From positions 2,987,508 through 3,051,507 of the forward strand of contig SSNP01000025.1 in assembly GCA_006937955.1 (NCBI GenBank): DNA of 64,000 bases, read 5' to 3'. Origin of the DNA: Pachypanchax playfairii. Lineage: Eukaryota; Chordata; Actinopteri; Cyprinodontiformes; Aplocheilidae. The notes under the pieces were generated by a model. The model ran no database searches. It was not told where the DNA came from and saw only the letters and a list, made by a program, of their open reading frames with translations. Below, piece after piece: positions 36,301 to 47,480 of this stretch. The first letter of the stretch is position 1; each line of letters starts with the position of its first letter. A program made the position numbers and the translations under genes.

Positions 36301-37505
36301 ATACTGAATGCTGTGAAAAAACCGTTTTAATCTAACCAATTTTATAAAGATATTTGCTAATAGAAAGCGTGTGTAAGTTACAGTCAATTCTGAAAAAAAG
36401 CTTTACTTTTGTTTTGTTTTTAAGATTGAAGCAAACAGAAAGAGAGATTTAATTGAAAAGCCAGAAGAAGAGTTGAAGTGACAGCCAGGGATTGGAAATA
36501 GCCTCGTATCATTAGTAGAATGTCGACTTTAATCCGCCACCAGCTGGCTGAACTTGTTAGATATAGTTCTTAAAGTAGAATGTGAACCAAATCAAAACCA
36601 GCCGTTTGCAAGCAGATTAATTTTGTAATTATCTTTTTAAGGGAAACAGATTTTATCAGAACTTTTATTTTGAAACTGATTTTAAGCTTTAAAATGAAGT
36701 AACTACCCTTCACATCTGTTTACATACACAGACTTTAAGGCAAACCAGAGAATAGTTTAAATTTGTCTCATGACACAAAATATTTGCAACAGTTTTTCTT
36801 GATTGTTTGATGAGATGAATATTTCTGAACATCGCTAAACTAAACCAATATTACGTTCATCCTAATTCACAAATAATAATAATTTTTATTTTAATCTAAA
36901 ATAAAATCTCTCAGCTGTTGATTATTCCAGTAATTTGCCTCATTCTCTGTTTACTTAACGGGACCTTGAAGCTGTTGTAACATGTAGAAGGTCACACAAA
37001 CACACACATTCGTTTACTTTAAAGCTATTTTTAAGGTGAGACTTGCGGGAGGATTTGGGAGGAATTTTTTCAAGGTTACCGCCTTAAATTAGAACAGTTG
37101 AGAAAGACTTTACGTCTCCTGTCTTTTCTCAGCTGTTCCTTCTGTTTCCCATCTTCCATTCGGCCAATTGTACAGAGATTAAGTGGTAAACAGTAGTTTA
37201 AGTCTCTATACATACAGTCACATGCAACCGCAGGTTAAAAACCAAGACTACTATGTCTGGTTGTAGCAAACCACATTTCTAAGAGTTTTAGTAAATCCAA
37301 GAAGTTTGTACAGAAATCCAGTGGCTTCCAGGCAAACAGTCTCAGAATGATTGAGCAGAACAACTTGGGATAATCATCTCCATCTTCTGTCATCATGTTT
37401 TTATCCAAATCAAGAAAAACAAAATCAAATCCACAAAGATTCAATAGAAGTGCATTGCCATCCTCTTGTCTTTGTTTACTTCCTTTGTTTTCGGGTTCTT
37501 ACCAT
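33395..37505 (-). CDS. tnnc2: Troponin C, fast skeletal muscle, tandem copy 2
   Basis: Six coding exons: 37503-37505 (ATG only), 35853-35907, 35521-35664, 34914-35028, 34218-34354 and 33395-33426; 161 residues. Exon 2 is one codon longer than in copy 1 (start MPTDAQTDARS rather than MTDAQQEARS). EF-hand loops are intact: DTDGGGDIS, DEDGSGTIDFEE, DKNGDGFIDREE and DSNKDGKIDFDE. The N-lobe is nearly the same as copy 1. The C-lobe differs, with GDILHLTGEQVTEEDIDEMF before site IV where copy 1 has ALIIRSTGEPISEDEIDELM. A role in fast muscle is likely for both, with possible division by fibre type or stage. Zebrafish also has tandem tnnc2 genes, so the duplication may be old in teleosts. Confidence 0.93.
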
Positions 37506-40360
37506 GGCTGCTGTCTGCGCTGAACAACAAACGTCACTACAAACAACAAGTCACGAAGAAAGAAAGTCTGCCTGCTGCACAGTTCAGGTAACACTGTTCT
37601 ACTGTTTGCTCCACTCCATAAGTACCCTTTCTTCCAAACATGATTGTACTAAAATTGATCAGGATTGGCTGAGAATGGCTCCTATGATCAAAGCCAGCCA
37701 ATCAAATTCAACTTTACTTTGTGTCCTCTCAGAATCTCCTCATGACCCCCCCCCCCCCGTGTGGCACCTCCACCAGTCACCCATTTTTAGATTACACACA
37801 AGCTCTCTGACATCCATTAAAAAAAAAAGAGCCAAGGCATCAAACAGCTGGCGATTATTTAGACAAAAGGTCAAATGGACATCTCTGTACAGGTGAACAT
37901 TTAATTTCACATGATGTGCAAAACCCAGTGAGCACATATCCCAGCCAAAAAATGCACAAATTAACACCTGCCTGCATTTAATCAGCTCCTTTCACACTGT
38001 GTGTGAACCTGTTGGTCTGTTTTCCTCACTGCACCCACAGGTGCTGACTTACTCATGCATCTGTGACTCCTTTAATATGAGGTATGTTCAAAAAGACTTG
38101 GGATCTCACACATATTACTACATACATCAACAAACCAGAACACGTGATTAAAACCTCACAAGACAGAGAGACCAGAATAGCTGAAACAAAACTAAAAACC
38201 TGAATAAACTGAAAACTTTGGAATTCATAGTTTTAATCCAACACATTGTTTTTTTTATTTAATATTGCTTTTCTTTCTGCAGCTTGAAGTCATTCAGCAG
38301 CAGAGGTTTTTGTGAAAACTGACTTTCAAGGTTTTTTCTTTATAAAGTAAAATATTTGTGAACAATTTGAACTTTGATTGGAAATGTTGGAACTTTGAGA
38401 TGGAATTTAGAGTGTATTTTTTTTAAGAAGAACCATTTTAATGTGTCAAAATTCATCTTAGGATAACAAAATCCAAAGAACGCTTGTTTTTTTTAGAGAT
38501 ATCCAAGGAATTATCAGAAAAATTGCCGAATAAATATTTGTAAGTGATCATGAAAGTCTAAACAGACTTCAGCAGAGTTTGACTCAAATTGGTCAACTCA
38601 AAGAAATCTTCTTGGTGAATTATTATACAGCTGAAATAAAAAAGACTTTATTTGTCTGACAGTTTCAATGTAAAGTAAATGTATAGTATTAATGATTTCT
38701 TTGTCAGAAATCTGGGCTGAGAGTCTTTATCTTGATTTTTCTTTTTCTTTCCTTTCTTCTTTCTTCATCCCTTTTGATTTCTTTCTTTCCTTGTCCACTT
38801 TGATTCAAACAGCAACATTCAATCCAGCCTAGCTAGCTGACATGCAGTATGATCCGACTGCCATGGAAACAAAGAGCATTCATGTTTCGTAATGTTTATT
38901 ACAGATTTTTTAGTCTTGGTGTTAAATTTGTTTCAAAAAGTAGAAAAATCAACTGATATGGACCACTGCTGTTTCCAAACAAAAACATAATAATATATAC
39001 ATTTAAAAATTATAACATAAAGTTGGATAAAGTGGGATGAAAACAACTAAATGCACAACAGCTATTAATGTCTAATGTTTTAATCAGCTTAAAAGCAGGC
39101 ACATAATGCAGTTTCTGGGAATTCCTCCCCCCCATTTTAATTTACATCTTTTAACATTTTTACAATATATTTATCTTTTATGTATCCATATGTCTGAGTC
39201 TGCTGTGAATTAACAACCTAAAGGTTTTTCCATTTTATTCTGCAATTAATGACAAGGTTTATAGAAGCTCTAGATGGGAGAGTGCCGTCATGAATACGAG
39301 TCTAATCTGCTGACCCAGAGAACAAAGAAGCTGTAATTTTTCTGATGCATGTCACATAAATCCTGGTTAGGACTTGGAATATTTAAACATTGGAATTTAA
39401 TGGAAGAAAATTGCTTTAAAAGGATAGTTCATATCTTTCGAATTGCGTTTCTGTATAAGGGTTATGAATAATTAACATTTTATCCATTGAAACAGGCTCT
39501 TTGAACGACTTCAGTGCAGAGAAACAGATTCATTCTGATTGGAGAAAAAGCTAACGGCTGTTACGAGCAGGGTCCCGACCGATACAAAATGAAAACCTGC
39601 TCGGTGTGACGGAAGTGAGTCTAGATAATAAAAAGTGTTGTGTAGTTACATTTATTTATATTATGACAGAGTCAACATTCATAGTTTTATATACTGGTTC
39701 AAATCATTATAACTAATCACTGTTAACGATCACAAAAATGTTGTCCTTGTTTTTAAGAGTTAAGATTATGATCAATTCCTCATTTTGTGTGACACTTGTT
39801 AAAGTTATTCAACATCTTAATACACTTTTTATTGTTTTTAGCTGATAAATTTTAGTAGAAGTTTTACATAAATGTACTGTTAGACTATTTGTGTCACTAG
39901 TTTGATTGCAGTGGCATGTTGTTGTGACAATAAAATGTCAAGTTGGTAGATACTTGTGACTTTGCTGTGTCTTTGTTAAAAACCCTCTGTAGCAGTCCTC
40001 TTCTGGTTTCAGTGTTTTAATCCTCACCATCTCCTCTTTCCATCTTCATGTCCCCCCTCTCCTCCCCCTCCCCTGAGAGCTGCATTGCAAGTTCTTTACT
40101 GTCGAACTGATGTCACTCCTGTTCACTGAGTGCTTTAGTGCCTGACTGACAGCACCAGCTGATGTTCTGCTCAGCCAAAACATTTCCCACCAGCACGCCC
40201 CCTCTGTAATATAAGAGAGAGAGGAAAGGTGAAAAAGGATTTTGTTTGGTGAAAAATGGTAAAAATAGTTTTTCTTCTTCATATAATATTTAAATTTCCT
40301 TCTTTTTCACACCAACTTCTCCTCAGCTTATTTCTATTTCTGGGCATTCCCTCGAGAAGC
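37506..40360. other. Intergenic spacer, low complexity, no gene seen
   Basis: The left end should hold the promoter and 5' UTR of troponin C copy 2. A run of C lies at about 37746-37759 and a long CT-rich tract at about 38733-38796. Nothing else is supported. A 181-codon frame at 37351-37896 has no family features and overlaps the start exon of the troponin gene on the other strand. Confidence 0.5.
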
Positions 40361-40680
40361 AACTGAATCTTCTGGAAAAACACTCCTAAATAAGACTAGA
40401 GGCATGCCATTACACCCCCACCCCTCCCCTCAGCCCTGTGCCCCCCCCATTCTGATCACTGTGCTCCACTGTCTTTCCCTTCTGCCCTTCTTCTGTTCAT
40501 TTTGCTCACTGTTCCCTGTTGTTTACCTTGTTCTCTCTCCCCCTCACACCCACAATCAATATCTAGTCTGAGTGCTTCTTTTGTTGATTTTATTACTTTG
40601 TTCAGCACTTTGGTCTCCTCGTCGGATGTGTAAAGTGCTTTATAAATAAAAGATATTATTATTATTATTATTATTAATCC
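40361..40680 (+). mobile_element. LINE 3' end with ATT tail
   Basis: A CT-rich 3' UTR-like stretch leads to CAGCACTTTGGTC, GTAAAGTGCTTTATAAATAAA and an (ATT)n run at about 40657-40675. This is the usual 3' terminus of fish L2-type LINEs. No reverse transcriptase frame is present, so it is 5'-truncated. Its left limit is approximate. Confidence 0.6.
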
Positions 40681-41034
40681 AAAAACAAACAAACAAAAAC
40701 TAATAAAGCGTTTATTTTAAGACTTCATGCTTGAGTATGTCTGTACAGTTTGAAAACCAAAAACAAATATAGAATAGAGCAATAATTAGTGTGTTTACTA
40801 AAAACATAATGCAGTTATCTAGTTATAATATATTTTGAGGCATTTTTAGGTATTTATACATCTGTTGCCAAACTGTGAGATATCCATTTGTTATTAGACT
40901 CTAACAGATATCTATAAATAAAAAGAAAGTTACTATCAATAAAACCTGAATCAGAGGATCAATGATTCTGTTTGATTTGTTAGATCACGTGATGCAACAA
41001 GTTTCAGAAGCTCTGCTGCAGTTACAAGCCTTCA

Positions 41035-41048
41035 GCAGTAGGGGGCAG
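41035..41048 (+). promoter_or_regulatory. CTCF-like core motif
   Basis: GCAGTAGGGGGCAG matches the CTCF core at 13 of 14 positions, in the same orientation as the one at 26671. Binding is inferred only. Confidence 0.3.
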
Positions 41049-41264
41049 TCTATGCGTTTTTCTCAACTCATTCATGTCTGTTTTCACCTGTAAGATGTTT
41101 GTATACTTTCACCTTTTAAACCACCTGATGCATCATAAGCACCTCATCATCCTTTTTACGACCAGTATTTAAAAAATATTGATAAAAATAACATGGAGTC
41201 AGACAACATGACGTTAACTTTATTAACTCTTTTAAAGACCATTGTGTCTGGAATAAAGTGTGAC

Positions 41265-41326
<62 letters not shown>
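41265..41326. repeat. (GAT)n microsatellite
   Basis: About 20 uninterrupted GAT units. The minus strand would read as poly-His, which is a by-product of the repeat and not a gene. Confidence 0.95.
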
Positions 41327-41327
<1 letters not shown>

Positions 41328-42045
41328 TGAGCTTTAGAGGCTGAAGGATATCCGTCTTAAGCAATAATGAATATTGACTTAATTTATTATCTCCCAATCT
41401 GTAAAACTTTAAAAACAAAAGACACATTTATTAGATTAGAGCATTTGTTTTAGTATACTTTAAAAAATCAGTTTCAATAATGTAACAACTTCAACATCAA
41501 AGAGACCACTAAGTTTACTTTCACTGATGATTGAGTTTAACTTGAAGATGCCATGAACTTAATCAAATTCTACCACTAAAACATGACAAAACATACTGAC
41601 TACATGTTTTTGAGTGTTTTATTAGAGCTTGTGTGCTATGTATATTTTCTCTTATACTGTAGTTTATTTAAACAAAAATATATTATAACAATAGGTTATG
41701 TATTAGATGACTACAGAATACTTGATCTTGTTGTCATGTTTGACACAAAAAGTTATTTTATTATTATAGCTTTTGTTTTTTATTGTTTTATTTTCTAATT
41801 TGTCTTTTTGACCAGTTCTTCTAAATTAATTGTTTTTCTACTCTGCTGCTTGTTTTTTGATTGTAGTTTGTTACTGAGAAATGTGGGCGTCTGTTTAAAG
41901 CCCATGGGCGGGCTGTCATGTCAGGTCATGAAGGTAACAGTGATGCTGAGCCAACGTGCAGAAGGATGCAATCTAAGACGCACGGCGTATCTTTCATGGA
42001 TGTGGTTGTCTGTAAACTTGTATCTTAAAGTTTACCTGGATCAAA

Positions 42046-43221
42046 ATGTCGAACGTAACCGTGATGTCGCTCATAGAGGCGCTCAACATCACCTCAGCGT
42101 GCGGCTGGTACACCCAAGGAAACCAAACCGAGCCGCGCGTAATGGAGCGCCTGGATACAGCCGAACACCTTTTTCATGCAATACTACCTTATGAGCCGGC
42201 AGTTCCACCACTGATATGCCTGTTTATTTTGCTGACCCTCTTCTCTTTTGTTGTAAACGTGCTCACTCTGTTCAACATCGAAAGATCTGATGACTTGTCC
42301 TGGCAGCCGCGCTTCATCCTCTGTAAGAACTTGATTTGGAGCGACTTCTTGCAGACAGTCACCTTCGCTCCGGCGGTCATCTACTCGCTGGTCCAACACC
42401 AAACGATGGCATTCAGTCCCTGGTGTTATCTTCAGTACATTGTGGGGACAGCCTGTATATTTTCAAGCCTCACCACCATCACCTGCATGGCACTGGAGCG
42501 TTATTTATTCGTGTGTTTCGCCCTCCAGTATACTGTCATAGTCACGCAGGAGCGCCTGCGGAAGGTGCTGGTCCTCATCAGGGTTTACTCCATCTCCATT
42601 GGTATCATTAGCACGGTCCTGCTGTTGTGCACAGGGAAGGAGGAGCGGAATGGTCATATCACAATGGGACTTCTATGTGAGCCTGACATGATGGAACAGC
42701 ACATGGGCTCTCCACGCGCTACGGCCGTCTTTCGTAAAGTTATGGGTTCTTGCACTCTGCTGTTGTGCTTGTCTGCCCATGCGTTCTCTTACTTCAGGAT
42801 GTACAGGAACGCGAGCAACGCAGTGGTGCCTTTCAACGAGGTGAACAACGCAGCGCGTAAAACGGTGATGTTTTACTGCGGCATGCTGTTCCTGCAGCTG
42901 ATGCCGCTGCTCATTAAAGTGGCCTCGGACGCGCTGTGGGAGTTTCGGGGGACCGGTATTGAGTTGTCTTCTCAGTCTCCACCAGGCTGCAAGCCCACGC
43001 CCTCTGCCACGGCCGCCGTGTTCCACGTGTCCTTGTTGATAATGCTTTTGGTGCCACCGTGCATCAACCCACTGGTGTACGGGCTGAGGAACGCAGAGAT
43101 AAGAAAAGCTTTGACCAAACTTCTCCGGTGGAGAACAGAGAACAGGATCGCTGACCAGCTGCCGAGAGAGATAATCAGACTCAGAAATATTGTGCATCAT
43201 GACCTTGCTGAGGCAGGTTAG
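42046..43221 (+). CDS. Odorant-receptor-like class A GPCR, single exon
   Basis: An intronless frame of 391 residues has seven hydrophobic segments. The N-terminus has three N-glycosylation sites (NVT, NIT, NQT). TM1 starts near PPLICLFILLTLF; TM3 ends in MALERYLFVC, with ERY in place of DRY; the cysteine in WCYLQY would pair with extracellular loop 2. TM7 ends PPCINPLVYGLRNAEIRKAL, which closely resembles the PxxNPxxYxLRN signature of odorant receptors. Intronless coding also fits that family. The nearest type I can recall is the fish odorant receptor 131-2-like group, but that placement is uncertain. The likely role is chemosensory signalling at the plasma membrane. The third intracellular loop is short, and the 30-residue tail after LRN is basic. 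It is a lone receptor here; no sister copies are in the window. Confidence 0.7.
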   Translation: MSNVTVMSLIEALNITSACGWYTQGNQTEPRVMERLDTAEHLFHAILPYEPAVPPLICLFILLTLFSFVVNVLTLFNIERSDDLSWQPRFILCKNLIWSDFLQTVTFAPAVIYSLVQHQTMAFSPWCYLQYIVGTACIFSSLTTITCMALERYLFVCFALQYTVIVTQERLRKVLVLIRVYSISIGIISTVLLLCTGKEERNGHITMGLLCEPDMMEQHMGSPRATAVFRKVMGSCTLLLCLSAHAFSYFRMYRNASNAVVPFNEVNNAARKTVMFYCGMLFLQLMPLLIKVASDALWEFRGTGIELSSQSPPGCKPTPSATAAVFHVSLLIMLLVPPCINPLVYGLRNAEIRKALTKLLRWRTENRIADQLPREIIRLRNIVHHDLAEAG

Positions 43222-44650
43222 AGTTCAAGGTTTTAAGGCTAAATATATAGGACACCTGAAGCAAAACGTATGCAGAAAAAAATAACTTATTTTATATAAA
43301 AGTATAGTTTACAAGAATCATTCTCTTGCGCACCAGATATCCTGTGCGCACGAGAAAGTCCCAGCTTCAATCTGGGAAAGCAAAGAAGATGTCTGTCATC
43401 TGTTTACTGCAAAATATTTTGACAATCATGCAATGTAGAAATATTTTGTTTCACACCGTGAAAAGCCTTGAGACACCTGCACATCTTAAAAAAAATACAA
43501 TTTCTGATGCAAATATCTTAGTAGCTTAAGTGATGCAAACACGTTGCTGTGTGTCGTGCTTTTATGTTTTAATATTTTGTATAAACATTACTGTAAAACT
43601 GATATAATATGTTGCAGGAGATTCTGTTTTTACTGTGTGTGTACTCAGGGTGTCAAGACAAAAAAGAATCTATTTTTGTGTTGTAGTAAGTCAGAAAAAG
43701 CTTTTAAAAACAGCTATTTGTCCCTTTTAATGTGACTGGCATTTGGTAAATCAGTGTTGTGGGACGAACTGTCATGCAAGATTTGAAGACAGTTGTGTCT
43801 AAGATGTAAAAGCACAAAATGTATAAGGTTTGTATTAATGTAGTTATAAAATAATTAAACAATTTAATATAAGGCAATGGACAAAGAGCAGATGCTCATA
43901 TTTGTTTGTGACTTTTTATACACAGTGAGTTTTTCTACAGATGCTTAATGTGGTGCAGAGGAGTTAGAGCAGGAAACTGGGTGTTGCATTGCTGAGATGC
44001 CCCCAAAACATCATCAATGGATATCCCTGTTTGTTTGAGTCAGTCAGCTGATTTCCATTCAGTTGGCTAAAGTCCAAGATGTCTAAACAATTCTGCAGTG
44101 GAAAAACTGGAGAACATCTTCACAGATGACCCATATTGTTGTGAACAAGTTTACATGTAGGCTGTTTTCACCCTCTTTTACTATGGATGTATTGAAATGT
44201 CCTAATTACTGTCACTTTGATGCGAGTAAAATGTCAAAATTAAAAAAATCTAAAAACAAAACCCCCGAAAACTCTGTTTCATTTTACTTATACTGCCCAC
44301 CAATCAGACATCAGTTTTATAGAAATGTGTCTCAAGGATCAAAGATGTGCAGAGTCCTGGGCTGGATGAACTGGACACCTTATTGTGATGTAAACCACAG
44401 TAACTTGAATGTTTCCTTAGGTCACTGCATGTCCTCTTGCTAATATACTTACAAATGTGTTTTAATATTTAAATTAAAGCTGCCATTTTTTCTGTCTGTT
44501 AAATCCTCCTGCTCTTTCTCCTGTTGATCAAACTGTAGAGGTTGTGAAGCAACACAAAAACCTCAGCAAACTGACCTTCAAGGCCCAAAATGAAGGTGTG
44601 TGTAAAAAGAGCACATCAGCATTTCTTCTTCTTTAGGAAATAAAGGAACT
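43222..44650. other. Spacer downstream of the receptor gene, no gene seen
   Basis: AT-rich sequence with only short frames. Receptor 3' UTR is expected in the first few hundred bases. Confidence 0.45.
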
Positions 44651-44724
44651 TTGATGCTGATGAGACTTGTATGCAAATGTTTTATTTTTGTGGAGTCAGT
44701 TCTCACTTTTGCTTGTGTGTGCTG

Positions 44725-45065
44725 GTTCAGGTCTCTCACTCTTAAAAAGAGAAACAGATTTCAGAGTATTTTCAAAATGTGCTGCAAAATTGCAAACATT
44801 ACACTTATAGATCTGCACACTCTGTATAAGCATAGAATAATGAAAAAGGCCCAGCTGATTCCAACTGATTCCAGCCACCCTCTGGACTCGGAGTTTATGT
44901 TGCTTCCATCTGGTTGCAGGTTCAGTCTGCCAAAAATCAAGGCTGTTGTCATCAGTTGCATGAATGAATATACATAACTTTTAACTGAGTGTCTAATGGT
45001 GTGTGTGCTGTTACTATTACTGTTAGCTGCACAACAAATTGCCCCCCGGGGATAATAATACAATC
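44725..45065 (+). mobile_element. LINE 3' remnant (reverse transcriptase C-terminus and UTR)
   Basis: The plus strand reads LTLKKRNRFQSIFKMCCKIA, then HPLDSEFMLLPSGCRF: the C-terminal stretch found after the reverse transcriptase domain in Rex1/L2-like fish LINEs. Next comes a 3' UTR ending in ATTGCCCCCCGGGGATAATAATAC, close to the usual CCCC-GGGGAT-AATAAA terminus. The 5' part is missing or too decayed to see. Confidence 0.65.
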
Positions 45066-45713
45066 TTTAACCTTTGACCACAATCTGTTTGTCCAGTTTC
45101 ACTTGTCTGCTCTTCTTTAAAAGCTGTGGAGGAGCAGACGGTGTGGATCAGCCATTGTTCCTGACCACTGTCCTTCCCTGTCAGTTTGTTTTCTGTTTAA
45201 CTTGGAAGGATTATTGACCTGGATTGCGTTTTGGACCTCGCTTTGCAGCGCACCCCTTTTCAGATGATCTAGTCAGTATGATATTGGATCTCCCTGCTCT
45301 TTGACCTTTTTTGTCTTCATGGGCTCTCCTTCTGCTGGCCCTTCTGTCAATACGTGTGCCTCTTGTTTTTAATTATTGTATTGATTATTGGATTTGATTT
45401 TTTGATTGTGAAAATGTGATTATCTCACTAGCTCTTTGATGAACTGTGTGTGACCCCAGTTTGTGTGTCAGATGTTGTACCTGTCTGTGCCTTGATGTGA
45501 CGTCACCCATGGCAACAGTTGACATGCCTCCTGTTGCTATGCTAACTATTTGTTTCACAGCCCCCAGTCATCCTCCATTCGAATGGGAACTGATTGAAAT
45601 GATCATTTCAATAAACCTGCTACCTGTCTTTTTATCTGTGCATTTGAGTTCTACTTCACACAAACATCACAGCTTCAGGGAAAAACTATGGAAAATGGTA
45701 AAGTTTTTCTGAT

Positions 45714-45988
45714 ATGGCGTGCACTTGTATAGCGCTTTAATTAGGTCCTATGACCCCCAAAGCGCTTCACACTACAGTTTTTTTGTCATTCACCCATTCA
45801 CACGGGAGAGGGTAGGGGCTAACCCTCACACAACCCGATACGCAGATCGAGGGGCAACATGGGGTTCAGTGTCCTGCCCAAGGACACTTCGACATGTGGC
45901 GGTGGAAGCCGGGATTGATCCACCAACCTTCAAGTTTGAGGACAACCGCTCTAACCACTGAGCCACAGTCACCCCAAGTGCACGCCAT
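45714..45988 (-). mobile_element. tRNA-derived SINE with inverted flanks
   Basis: On the minus strand the head has a tRNA A-box (TGGCTCAGTGG, 45955-45965) and B-box-like GGTGGATCAATCCC (45911-45924). The tail AAGCGCTATACAAG resembles L2-type LINE ends. The whole unit is bracketed by perfect 14-bp inverted repeats, ATGGCGTGCACTTG (45714-45727) and its complement (45975-45988). Confidence 0.65.
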
Positions 45989-46129
45989 TTACCATTGATA
46001 AAAAAAATCTTCGGCAGAAAAGATGTTCCAGATTTTTCCGAACATCACTAAGAAAATAGAAGGTGCAATTCTGAAGAAATCATGCTGCAGTGTGCACAGA
46101 ACATTGTAAAAATATGTTTGCTTTAACAC

Positions 46130-46429
46130 ACACACATACACAAGTGTGTTTTGTTATCCTTATGGGGACCGTCCATTGACTTCCATTGATTTTAGTAACT
46201 AGATTTATACCTAACCCAAACTCTTTTACTAACCTTAACCATTACTGATCTATAACTAACCCTAAGACTAACTAAAACTCTATTCACACCATACCTATAA
46301 ACCTAACCCCTAACCCTAAAAAGGGGAGTCCCCCTCATGGGGACCAGGCTTCGGTCCCCACACAAGAACCCTCGGTCCCCAGAAAGATAGTAAAAGTCAG
46401 GAAACGGGTCCCCAGGAGGTCAGAAATAC

Positions 46430-46462
<33 letters not shown>

Positions 46463-46480
46463 ACACACACACACAAACAA
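46130..46480. repeat. GGGGAC-type fish repeat with CA and poly-C tracts
   Basis: The unit runs from CA repeats through TTATGGGGACC, several CTAACC-like stretches, and TCATGGGGACCAG to GGTCCCC motifs. It ends in 31 consecutive C (46432-46462) and then (CA)n. It resembles a dispersed teleost repeat usually bounded by CA microsatellites. Its mechanism of spread is not evident. Confidence 0.6.
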
Positions 46481-47480
46481 AACCAAACAGAAACTTTATA
46501 ACTTTTAATCATTCTGTATTTTTAGGAGTCAGAGGAACATGTTCATACTTGATACTTGTGTCTTTTTCTCCTCTTGTTAGCAAGAAATCAAGAACTAAAA
46601 GGAAATATGGAGCTTAGAATAACGTCAGCTTCCAACACACTTGGGAATCTGCACTTATATCATGACATCCTCAGGTGAGATCTGACAGGTAAATCTTTTC
46701 TTAAAAAGCCCCACAGCTTAACTTTTCTTTTGGTTCCAAACTGGGGAATTCTGCTTTTATCTGTTCTACCTTTTTCTAAAATCTTGTTGTTTTTGGTGTC
46801 TAAATAGTGATGTCACTTAACAAAAAGGCCCATGACTCAGTTACAGTTCAGATCACTTATGTCACTTTTTACAGTTATATCTAAAATGACAGTTTTACAT
46901 TAAAGTTTTAAGTGTTATTATTATAATACAGTGATGCAATATTTTTAGAGCCATAACTGGAAATCATTTCAACAGGAGTATCTGAGGTGCAGCTTCATTC
47001 CACTGAATGTTACAGAAAATGACGCCAAACAGCTCAAACAGGTTTGATGTTTTCCAGTTAGACATAGAGCTCCACTCATTTTTGAGCTGCTTCATTTGCA
47101 AATGCAGAAGCTGCCACTTTCTGCTTTTCATTAGCTGAACAGTTGTTTATATAGAGCACCTTGTTCCTCAGTGTCAGCTGTAAAAATGTCCGACAAGTTT
47201 CTGCAATTTGTAATCTAAGCGCAGAAAAGAGAATAAGGAAGTAAACTTTGTTTTAGTGTCGGTAAATTATTTGTTGTACCTGCCCATCTGTTAGAAAGAA
47301 TGAGGAAGTCTCAGGGAAACTTCAAAAAGGAAACACACATTCTCACATAGTCAGACAGGTGGATGATCACGTTGACTCAACACAAACTATTGTAAGATTT
47401 GAACTTTGCTAATTCTCCATAGTTTTGATTTAAACTTTAATCTTCATGAGAATATATGTTGAGGATTTGCTGAAATTTCA
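46481..47480. other. Spacer upstream of the PI3K gene
   Basis: No gene seen. It should include the promoter and 5' UTR of the PI3K gene; no TATA box is obvious close to the start codon. Confidence 0.4.

Noticed and set aside
37351..37896. 181-codon plus-strand frame
   Set aside because: It covers the troponin C start exon on the opposite strand, includes a poly-Pro run from a C tract, and looks like chance.
41116..41427. Poly-histidine minus-strand frame
   Set aside because: Produced by the GAT microsatellite; no other coding evidence.
46195..46320. CTAACC runs as an interstitial telomere
   Set aside because: The units are degenerate and sit inside a dispersed GGGGAC-type repeat.
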